From: Martinezella hainanensis
GTDB taxonomy: Bacteria; Pseudomonadota; Alphaproteobacteria; Rhizobiales; Rhizobiaceae
NCBI RefSeq assembly: GCF_900094555.1
Contig: NZ_FMAC01000003.1
Coordinates: forward strand, 1 to 64,000
Length of the DNA stretch: 64,000 nucleotides
Direction: 5' to 3'
Under the pieces are notes generated by a model. It had not been told where the DNA came from. It made no database searches and worked only from the letters and a program-made list of their open reading frames with translations. A program made the translations under genes and the position numbers. Positions 56,725-64,000 of the stretch are shown here, piece after piece. Position 1 is the stretch's first letter; the number at the start of each line of letters is the position of its first letter.

Positions 56725-57530
56725 CAGGCTTGTTCTCCATGCAAGACGACGTCAACGAAGGCACGGATGACTTCGGTCAACGCCTCGGGTTGTTCGACGC
56801 AGGGGATATGACCGGCGTCCTTGATCACTTCATAACGTGCATTCGGAATGAGCTTTGCCGTCGAAAGCACCAGCTCGGGCGGGGTCGAGCCATCCTGATC
56901 GCCGACGATGCAGATGGTGGGCACGGCGATCTTGGCCGCGGCTTCGGTTAAGTCGGCATCGCGAAGAGCCGCGCAGGTGGCGGCATAGCCCGCAACCGGC
57001 TGGCGGATCAACATGTTGCAATAGCCGGCAAACGCGATGTTTTCCGGGCGGCGGAAGGCGGGCGTGAACCAGCGCTCCATGATGGAATCGACGATCGATT
57101 CGATGCCGTCAGCCTCGACCTTGGCGATGCGAGCGTTCCAGCTTTCGGCCGTGCCGATCTTGTGAGCGGTGTCGCAGAGGATCAGCGCCTGCACCAGATC
57201 CGGGCGACGCTGATAGAGCGACTGCGCGATGAGCCCGCCGACCGACAGGCCGCAAATGATGGCATTCTTGACCGAGAGGAAGTCGAGCAGGCCGGCAAGG
57301 TCGGTGGAGTGATCCTCGATCGAATAGGGCATCTGGCCGACATCGGAGAGGCCATGGCCGCGCTTGTCGTAGAGCACGATGGCGAAATCGCCGGCCAGGC
57401 GCACGATCACATCCCGCCAGATCCGGAAATCGGTACCGAGCGAATTGGCAAAGACAAGAACCGGCTTGTCGGCGGGGCCACCAATGATCTGATAATGGAT
57501 CGTGACGTCGTTGATGCGGGCAAACTGCAC
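56724..57530 (-). CDS. pcaD: 3-oxoadipate enol-lactonase
   Basis: A 268-residue alpha/beta hydrolase. The nucleophile Ser is in the elbow CGLSVGGLIAQ near 94-104. The catalytic Asp is near VGDQDGSTPP and His in IKDAGHIPCVEQPE near 245. I chose the GTG at 57530 because GGAGGAG lies seven bases upstream and the conserved start is QFARINDVTIHYQ; the long frame upstream crosses the pcaQ operator and cannot be coding. First gene of the pcaDCHGB operon, divergent from pcaQ, with the PcaQ site about 70 bases upstream. Confidence 0.94.
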   Translation of the reverse strand: MQFARINDVTIHYQIIGGPADKPVLVFANSLGTDFRIWRDVIVRLAGDFAIVLYDKRGHGLSDVGQMPYSIEDHSTDLAGLLDFLSVKNAIICGLSVGGLIAQSLYQRRPDLVQALILCDTAHKIGTAESWNARIAKVEADGIESIVDSIMERWFTPAFRRPENIAFAGYCNMLIRQPVAGYAATCAALRDADLTEAAAKIAVPTICIVGDQDGSTPPELVLSTAKLIPNARYEVIKDAGHIPCVEQPEALTEVIRAFVDVVLHGEQA

Positions 57531-57600
57531 TGGAAATCTCCTCGGAGGCGAGATTGGATGTATAATCTGGTTAGGTAAAATGATATTTCTTTGCTCTACG

Positions 57601-57616
57601 ATAACTCCAGGGTTAT
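57601..57616. promoter_or_regulatory. PcaQ operator
   Basis: ATAACTCCAGGGTTAT: an inverted repeat matching the PcaQ consensus ATAACC-N4-GGTTAW described in S. meliloti, with one mismatch. It lies in the 94-base gap between pcaD and pcaQ, 71 bases upstream of the pcaD start and only eight bases before the pcaQ start. That position would let PcaQ activate pcaD and repress its own gene. Confidence 0.85.
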
Positions 57617-57624
57617 GAGTGAGT

Positions 57625-58551
57625 ATGCTCGACGCACGCATCAAGTTCCGCCATCTGCAAACCTTTGTCGAGGTTGCGCGCCAGAAAAGCGTGATCAAGG
57701 CGGCGAGGCTGCTGAACATCAGCCAGCCGGCGGTGACGAAAACCATCCGCGAACTGGAAGAAGCGCTCGGCGTCGCCGTCTTCGAACGCGACGGGCGCGG
57801 CATTCGCATTACCCGCTACGGCGAAGTCTTTCTCCGCCATGCCGGCGCGGCGCTAACGGCACTCAGGCAGGGTCTCGATTCCGTCTCGCAGGAGCGCTCC
57901 GGCGAAGCACCACCGATCCGCGTCGGCGCGCTGCCGACGGTTTCGACACGGATCATGCCGCGGGCGATGGAATTGTTTCTCAAGGAGGAGGCCTGGAGCC
58001 GCATCAAGATCGTGACGGGCGAGAACGCGGTACTTCTGGAGCAGTTGCGCATCGGCGATCTGGATCTCGTCGTCGGCCGATTGGCGAGCCCCGACAAGAT
58101 GACGGGCTTTTCCTTCGAGCATCTTTACTCCGAGCAAGTTGTCTTTGCCGTCAGGGCGGGCCACCCGTTGCTGTCCGACAGGCAATCGCTGTTTTCCGAT
58201 CTCAACCGCTACACGATCCTGATGCCGACGCGCGGTTCGATTATCCGCCCTTTCGTCGAGAGCTTTCTGATCGCCAATGGCGCCGGCGGATTGCCCAACC
58301 AGATCGAAACCGTTTCGGACTCTTTCGGCCGAGCCTTCGTGCGCTCGAGCGACGCCATCTGGATCATCTCAGCCGGCGTCGTCGCCGGCGATGTCGATGA
58401 CGGGCTGCTGGCGCTTTTGCCGATCGATACCAGCGAAACGAAGGGTCCCGTGGGATTGACCGTTCGTACCGACGCCATCCCCACCCTGCCCTTGTCGATC
58501 CTTATGCAGACCATCCGGGAAGCGGCCAGCGAGGTTGCTAGGAAGCTTTGA
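57625..58551 (+). CDS. pcaQ: LysR-type activator of pca genes
   Basis: A 308-residue LysR regulator. The HTH lies at the N-terminus (LQTFVEVARQKSVIKAARLL with NISQPAVTKTIRELE), followed by the effector domain (about 90-300). PcaQ in Agrobacterium and Sinorhizobium responds to beta-carboxymuconate and gamma-carboxymuconolactone. The gene is divergent from pcaD with the expected operator between. The ATG at 57625 (MLDARIKFRHLQTF) matches family starts; a GTG two codons earlier is possible. Confidence 0.93.
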   Translation: MLDARIKFRHLQTFVEVARQKSVIKAARLLNISQPAVTKTIRELEEALGVAVFERDGRGIRITRYGEVFLRHAGAALTALRQGLDSVSQERSGEAPPIRVGALPTVSTRIMPRAMELFLKEEAWSRIKIVTGENAVLLEQLRIGDLDLVVGRLASPDKMTGFSFEHLYSEQVVFAVRAGHPLLSDRQSLFSDLNRYTILMPTRGSIIRPFVESFLIANGAGGLPNQIETVSDSFGRAFVRSSDAIWIISAGVVAGDVDDGLLALLPIDTSETKGPVGLTVRTDAIPTLPLSILMQTIREAASEVARKL

Positions 58552-58594
58552 GGCCGACTCAGAAGGCCGGACAGTTGCATATGAAATAAAAGGT

Positions 58595-58728
58595 GCCCCT
58601 CACCCCAGCCCTCTCCCCGTTTTACGGGGCGAGGGAGCGGCCTCGCCAAACCCCTTCGCCCCGCGTGCGGGGAGAAGGTGGACTTGAACAGTCAAGCGAA
58701 GCGAACTGTGAGAGGACGGATGAGGGGC
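58595..58728. repeat. RIME-like intergenic mosaic element
   Basis: A 134-base element with perfect 8-bp ends (GCCCCTCA and TGAGGGGC) and two internal palindromes. The first, at 58609-58635, has CCCTC and CCCCG arms; the second, at 58653-58678, has CCTTC and CCCCGC arms. This two-palindrome structure is that of the Rhizobium-specific intergenic mosaic elements. It sits between the convergent pcaQ and pobA ends, where it could end both transcripts. Confidence 0.85.
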
Positions 58729-58758
58729 TTACCCCTATCCATATGCGATTGCCCTGCT

Positions 58759-60011
<1,253 letters not shown>

Positions 60012-60044
60012 TGCACTAATCGAACATGGCGAGGGAGAAGAGCC

Positions 60045-60932
60045 ATGACGAAGACTGTTCCGATTTATGAGCTCTACGGCGAAAATACCGGCAGAAAGCC
60101 GGATTTCTGGCTGCATTGCGAGACGATCCCTTCCCGCAGCAGCCTTCATCACTGGGAGATCCGCCCCCACAGGCATGAGAGCTTCTTTCAGATTTTGTAC
60201 ATCGACGCCGGATCCGGCGACGCGATCTTCGACGGCATCGCGCATGCTTTTACGCCGCCTGCCGTCATCACAGTGCCGCCGCATCTCAATCACGGCTTCC
60301 GGTTTTCGCGCGATGTAGACGGCTTCGTCATCACGGTGCTGATCTCGCATCTGAAGGCATCTCCGGGTGATCGCAGCAGGCTCGGAGCTTGGCTTGCCGA
60401 TCCGCATCTGACCTTGCTCGACGCCCGCGACGAAGACGCAGCCCACGTCGCCAGTACGCTGAGACGCCTCGGCGAAGAATTTGCCAGCCACCGCAACGGC
60501 CGCAACGATCTGCTCGACGCCTATCTGACCTCGGCATTGCTGCTGACAGCGCGCATCGCCCATAAGGCCGATGAAGAATCCAGCCCGGGTGACGAAAGCG
60601 AACGCCGGATGGAGATGCTGCAGGGTCTCATCCAGAGCCACTTCCGCTCGCACAAGCCTGCCGCCTTCTATGCCGAAAGCCTCGGCATCTCTCCTGCCCA
60701 TCTCAGCCGCATTGTACGCAGCCGGACGGGGCACGGCGCGCATGAACTCATTGCACGCAAGCTGCTGGATGAGGCCAAGCGCGAACTGGTCTTCACTTTC
60801 GCGACCGTCCAGGAAATCAGCTACCGCCTCGGCTTTGCCGACCCCGCCTATTTCTCGCGCTTTTTCGTGAAGCAGGCAGGCCAGACACCTCGCGCCTGGC
60901 GTATCGAGGAGCGGGAGAGGCTCGGGATGTGA
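60045..60932 (+). CDS. pobR: AraC-family activator of pobA
   Basis: A 295-residue AraC/XylS-type regulator. The N-terminal cupin part (HHWEIRPHRHESFFQILYID near 40-59) senses the ligand and the C-terminal part holds two HTH motifs (FYAESLGISPAHLSRIVRSR and VQEISYRLGFADPAYFSRFF). In rhizobia and Agrobacterium PobR is of this family, unlike the IclR-type PobR of Acinetobacter. The ATG at 60045 follows GAGGGAGAAG. Divergent from pobA. Confidence 0.9.
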   Translation: MTKTVPIYELYGENTGRKPDFWLHCETIPSRSSLHHWEIRPHRHESFFQILYIDAGSGDAIFDGIAHAFTPPAVITVPPHLNHGFRFSRDVDGFVITVLISHLKASPGDRSRLGAWLADPHLTLLDARDEDAAHVASTLRRLGEEFASHRNGRNDLLDAYLTSALLLTARIAHKADEESSPGDESERRMEMLQGLIQSHFRSHKPAAFYAESLGISPAHLSRIVRSRTGHGAHELIARKLLDEAKRELVFTFATVQEISYRLGFADPAYFSRFFVKQAGQTPRAWRIEERERLGM

Positions 60933-60970
60933 ACAGCTATCTGAGCAGAAAACAATCGAGCAACCACCCG

Positions 60971-61109
60971 CCCTCGTGGTTCGAGACGGCCCTTTGGGCC
61001 TCCTTACCATGAGGGCTGATCCCCTCACTCCATTGCCAAGAAAGCGGAAGTGACATCAAAAGGCCGCTCGCTCCATCCTCATCCTGAGCTTGTCGAAGGA
61101 CGAGGATGG
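60971..61109. repeat. two dispersed palindromic repeats between pobR and pcaR
   Basis: The first (60971-61015) has outer arms CCCTC/TGGT with ACCA/GAGGG around an inner GGCCC-TTT-GGGCC hairpin. The second (61073-61109) has arms CCATCCTC and GAGGATGG enclosing TCCTGAGCTTGTCGAAGGA. Both resemble short repeats seen many times in Rhizobiales genomes. They lie between the convergent pobR and pcaR ends. Confidence 0.75.
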
Positions 61110-61126
61110 CCTCGATGGTCCGAAAG

Positions 61127-61909
61127 TTAAGGCAGCACCAGCCGCAGCGCCTTCTGCGTCTCTTTGAGCAGCGGCAGAAAGCGCTCAGTCATGTCGGAGG
61201 CCGCGACATAGGCGGCGGGCGCGCCGATATTGATTGCGGCAACGGTCTGACCGCGATCGTTTTCCACCGGGACAGCAATGGAGCAAAGGCCGATTTCCAG
61301 CTCCTGGTCGATGACGGCATAGCCCTGCTCTCTCACCCGACGAAATTCGGCCATCAGCTCCTCCGGGTCGGTCTTGGTGTTCGGCGTATTCGCCTTGAGC
61401 TCGGTCCGTTCAAGCACCGAACGCGCCTCGCTTTCGGGCAGGGCCGCCAGCAAGACACGGCCCATCGAGGCACAGAAGGCCGGGAGACGGCTGCCCGGCG
61501 TCAGGTTGATCGACATCACCCGGCGCTGCGAGGCGCGGGCGATGTAGACGACTTCCGTTCCGTCGAGCACCGAAGCCGAAGCATTCTGCCCTGCGCGCTC
61601 GGCCAGCTGGTCGAGATGCGGCTGGATGATGATCGGCAGCGGCGTCGCGGCAAGATACGCGTGGCCGAGCCTGAGGATCTTCGGCGTCAGCGTGAAGAAC
61701 TTCCCGTCATAGATGGCATAGCCGAGCTCGGAAAGCGTCAGCAACGAGCGGCGCACGGTGGCGCGGTCGAGCCCGGTCAGCTTCGACGCCTCGGCGATCG
61801 TCAGTCGCCGCTGAGTTTCGCCAAAGGCCTCGATGACTTTCAATCCCTTGGCAAAGCCGCTGACGAAATCCGTTTCGCGCATCTGATCCCGCACTTTTGT
61901 TGTGTCCAT
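61127..61909 (-). CDS. pcaR: IclR-family regulator of pcaIJ
   Basis: A 260-residue IclR regulator of the PcaR/PcaU/PobR subfamily. The winged helix is at about 15-75 (LTIAEASKLTGLDRATVRRS), the effector domain at 85-255 (PGSRLPAFCASMGRVLLAAL, QELEIGLCSIAVPVEND). It probably senses beta-ketoadipate and controls pcaIJ, whose first gene starts at 63814 beyond a two-gene insert. The ATG at 61909 was taken from the conserved N-terminus; no strong ribosome site precedes it. Confidence 0.88.
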   Translation of the reverse strand: MDTTKVRDQMRETDFVSGFAKGLKVIEAFGETQRRLTIAEASKLTGLDRATVRRSLLTLSELGYAIYDGKFFTLTPKILRLGHAYLAATPLPIIIQPHLDQLAERAGQNASASVLDGTEVVYIARASQRRVMSINLTPGSRLPAFCASMGRVLLAALPESEARSVLERTELKANTPNTKTDPEELMAEFRRVREQGYAVIDQELEIGLCSIAVPVENDRGQTVAAINIGAPAAYVAASDMTERFLPLLKETQKALRLVLP

Positions 61910-62145
61910 TACGCAGATTCTCAACACTGTCTTTCCTGCGAAATTCACAGTGCGCATCATTTTGCTTTGGTCACTTTGATCCAATTGATCCGTCAACATA
62001 AATCCGGCGCCGCGGATCTGTCGACGCCAGCTGGCCAAAAACTGTGTGAGTTGCAGCTACTGCCAAGCATTCTTCCTGCGCAGCGACAACCCGACGCTCT
62101 CCTCTTCAGGAATGCTGGGCTAGGCGTCCTGCGACGGCGTGCTCG

Positions 62146-62751
62146 CTACATATAGTAGGAAATCAGATCGGAAGCTGCTTTGCTCGACCAATCCGGACTT
62201 CCGGTGATATATCCGGCGATAATCGTGTCGGGCCTAATTAGAAACGTTATCGGCATCCCAAAGGCCGGCAAAAGCGCTTGGGTTCCTTCCGCGTGACCGC
62301 TAAGGACTCCGGCACGATCCAGAAATATAGGCAGGTCGCCAACCTGAAGCTCGTCGACGAAATCGCGCACCCTGTCGGCCTCGATCGTATCGACACTGAC
62401 CGTCTGAACCGAAAGCCCGCGTCGTCGTTGTCGGGCAAGCTCTGCGAGTTGTTGCAGGTCATCCCTGCAGTTGACGCACCAGCTCGCCCATATGTTCAAT
62501 AACAGGACTTCGCCAGCGCGGGCGGTAAGCAATCCGGGCTTGCCGTTCAGCAACGGCAGGCGCACATCAGGCATCTTTTGCGGGGGTGCCATCATGGTGA
62601 ATTGGCTGCGAACGGTCTCCAACACCGGAGGGTTATCGAATGACCTGGAAACGGCGCTGGACGGCCTGGTGGCCAAAAGGAGAAGCAAAGACGCAAGTGC
62701 CGTCCGCCTGTCTATTTTGCCGAGGACCGCGTCTTTCTTGCTGTTAGGCAT
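62146..62751 (-). CDS. TlpA/SoxW-like periplasmic thioredoxin
   Basis: A 201-residue thioredoxin-fold protein. An N-terminal signal with a twin-arginine (KIDRRTALASLLLLLATRPSSA) implies export. The redox motif is NIWASWCVNCRDDL near 105-118 (CVNC). It would reduce or oxidise periplasmic disulfides or sulfane sulfur. It overlaps the upstream DsrE-like gene by eight bases, with GGAG ahead of the ATG, so the pair forms one unit. Base composition is lower in GC than the pca genes around it. Confidence 0.82.
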   Translation of the reverse strand: MPNSKKDAVLGKIDRRTALASLLLLLATRPSSAVSRSFDNPPVLETVRSQFTMMAPPQKMPDVRLPLLNGKPGLLTARAGEVLLLNIWASWCVNCRDDLQQLAELARQRRRGLSVQTVSVDTIEADRVRDFVDELQVGDLPIFLDRAGVLSGHAEGTQALLPAFGMPITFLIRPDTIIAGYITGSPDWSSKAASDLISYYM

Positions 62752-63229
62752 GAATATAGCTCCAGCCTTTCTCTTGAAGCTCGACGAGCCGAACAATACC
62801 GAAAGGGACAACCACGACACCGTCGATCAGCGGTAGCTCGTGTCCTTCCTTTTGCTCGGCAATCGTTTTTGAAGAGCCACACATCGAGAGGCTCAACGTC
62901 GGAATTGCTTTCCGCAGCATACTCAGCGTTTCACCGACAGGCGAGATATCGCTTCTAAACATGGCGATTCCGGCTGCATTGGCGACAATCTCAACGGCGT
63001 AGGGTTCGTTCAGCTGGTCGTAATTGCGCGAGATGTTGACCGCACCGCTGATTGCATGCTTCATCAACGTCTCGTCATTGCTGTCGACTTGGAAGACGAC
63101 ACGATGAATAGGAGAGATCGGCTTTTCTTTCGTATGGCCAGACGATGCTGTGAGGATCGCTACGCCTCCGACGAAGCCTTTCAGGAGCGAGCGACGAGGC
63201 CGAGGCATCGGTTTCAATTCGAAATGCAT
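62744..63229 (-). CDS. DsrE-family exported protein
   Basis: A 161-residue protein of the DsrE/DsrF-like sulfur-relay family. The N-terminus RPRRSLLKGFVGGVAILTAS resembles a Tat signal. The core has HRVVFQVDSNDETLMKHAIS near 42-61, YAVEIVANAAGIAMF and the conserved cysteine in LSLSMCGSSKTI near 115. Homologues are often paired with thioredoxin-like or sulfur-oxidation proteins; the overlapping TlpA gene fits. Codon use is less GC-biased than in its neighbours, suggesting later acquisition. Role in sulfur transfer is inferred. Confidence 0.8.
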   Translation of the reverse strand: MHFELKPMPRPRRSLLKGFVGGVAILTASSGHTKEKPISPIHRVVFQVDSNDETLMKHAISGAVNISRNYDQLNEPYAVEIVANAAGIAMFRSDISPVGETLSMLRKAIPTLSLSMCGSSKTIAEQKEGHELPLIDGVVVVPFGIVRLVELQEKGWSYIHA

Positions 63230-63677
63230 TTTCTGAAGCTCCGAGGGAGAATGTTTCGAAAGGCGTTTGCGTCACCAGACGCGGAGAACCGACATTAGGC
63301 GGGACACAGAACCGTCAGTGAGAGATGTGGACTTAGTCAGTTTCAGGCATTGCCGGCGGCTCGTGCTGAGTGCACATGCCCCTGTTCCCGTCACCAGAAT
63401 ATGCGTGCCGATGAAACAAATCTGGATCGCGGATCGGCCTTTGTTGATGACGAGCGCATATCCGCGGCGAGCTGTTTATAAAATCAAGCATCACATCCTC
63501 TGCGTACCAAACATCAGTTACGGCCGAAGGCTCCGGCGTGGTCAGTACGAAAGGCTATTGTCAATCAATGATTGATCAAGGTGCGTTTGGTTGATGCAAC
63601 ATCAACTCATAGTGAATGATCGAAAGGCAAGCTGGCCTTCTTCGTGCTGGCACCAGCATTTTTTGATCTCCCAGTTC
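63230..63677. other. 448-base non-coding stretch before the pcaI operator
   Basis: No plausible gene. It carries the promoter of the DsrE/TlpA pair at its left side. Two small palindromes lie to the right: TCAATCAATGATTGA at 63561-63575 and GTTGATGCAACATCAAC at 63590-63606. These could be regulator sites or a weak transcript end. Composition is AT-richer than the surrounding genes. Confidence 0.4.
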
Positions 63678-63732
63678 GCAATCATTTTGTGCGATATATG
63701 AACAAATATCAAATATCGCACAAAATGATTGC
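63678..63732. promoter_or_regulatory. perfect 20-bp inverted repeat, probable PcaR operator of pcaI
   Basis: Two perfect 20-base arms (left begins GCAATCATTTTGTGCGATAT at 63678; right is its complement, 63713-63732) flank 15 AT-rich bases. The segment GTTCATATATCGCAC on the minus strand resembles the PcaR site GTTCGATAATCGCAC reported in Pseudomonas putida (11 of 15 bases, consensus recalled). It lies 81 bases before pcaI, as expected for IclR control of pcaIJ. Confidence 0.7.
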
Positions 63733-63813
63733 CGCCTAGCCCATGCTGATCTATTCGAAAGGAAGAGGACGGGTCGTCTCAATCCGCCCGCAATGGCAAA
63801 CGGGAGAATCCGC

Positions 63814-64000
63814 ATGGACAAGACAATCGCGAGCACGGCGGCTGCCGTCTCGGACATCGGCGATGGCGCGACCGTCATGATCGGCGGTTTTGGTGGCTCT
63901 GGCGCGCCGATCGAGCTCATCCATGCGCTGATCGACAAAGGCCCGAAGAACCTGACCGTCATCAACAACAATGCCGGCAATGGTCGGATCGGCATCGCCG
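63814..64000 (+). CDS. pcaI: 3-oxoadipate CoA-transferase subunit A, N-terminal part
   Basis: The first 62 residues of the CoA-transferase that activates beta-ketoadipate with succinyl-CoA; the rest lies outside the window. Translated from the ATG at 63814, preceded by GGGAGAA, it opens MDKTIASTAAAVSDIGDG and contains the CoA-transferase family signature DGATVMIGGFGGSGAP. pcaJ and pcaF would be expected beyond the right edge. Confidence 0.9.
   Translation, partial: MDKTIASTAAAVSDIGDGATVMIGGFGGSGAPIELIHALIDKGPKNLTVINNNAGNGRIGIA

Noticed and set aside
56724..57809. A 361-residue version of the enol-lactonase.
   Set aside because: It would read through the PcaQ operator and into pcaQ on the other strand; the GTG at 57530 has the ribosome site.

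Overview
The window looks like an accessory or large-replicon segment of a member of the Rhizobiaceae (Rhizobium or a close relative). This rests on the pcaDCHGB/pcaQ/pobA-pobR/pcaR gene order with a PcaQ-type operator, an agp-type alpha-galactoside locus, RIME-like intergenic palindromes, many sugar and oligopeptide-class ABC importers, and GC-rich codon use. The placement comes from gene content recognised by eye, not from a database search.

Layout. (1) 1-342: one end of an IS5-family insertion sequence, abutting the stop codon of a sugar ABC permease. (2) 342-6482: a ribose-type sugar ABC importer (permease, double ATPase, Tat-type binding protein), an aldo/keto reductase, and a divergent GntR/FCD regulator with two winged-helix domains. 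(3) 6504-20432: a GH2 glycosidase, an AraC regulator and a divergent alpha-galactoside operon (GH4, binding protein, two permeases, fused ATPase, second GH4) like agpT/melA-agpABCD, then a XylX-type 2-keto-3-deoxypentonate dehydratase. (4) 20429-42586: a mostly minus-strand block combining an oligopeptide-class importer, three glycosyltransferases, an ABC-exporter-like protein with a degenerate ATPase, a stand-alone cyclic-nucleotide-binding protein, a CYTH protein, a soluble class III cyclase, a DUF3095 cyclase-like protein, a membrane/2Fe-2S cyclase, two methyltransferases, a fourth glycosyltransferase and a polysaccharide deacetylase. (5) 42601-49018: VOC protein, MBL-fold hydrolase, MarR-like regulator, fused 5-oxoprolinase/hydantoinase, GFA protein. 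(6) 49150-64000: the beta-ketoadipate region, with a branched-chain-amino-acid-type importer that is probably the protocatechuate transporter, pcaBGHCD, pcaQ, pobA, pobR, pcaR, a TlpA/DsrE pair and the start of pcaI.

How it works together. Regions 2 and 3 import and cleave sugars and oxidise the products. Region 6 converts 4-hydroxybenzoate through protocatechuate to the beta-ketoadipate branch, with PcaQ, PobR and PcaR each beside its likely target. Region 4 is the least explained part: nucleotide-cyclase genes and a probable cyclic-nucleotide receptor sit with glycan-synthesis genes and a pseudo-ATPase ABC protein. I propose it as a possible cyclic-nucleotide-controlled glycan or glycolipid system; that is inference from content and gene spacing.
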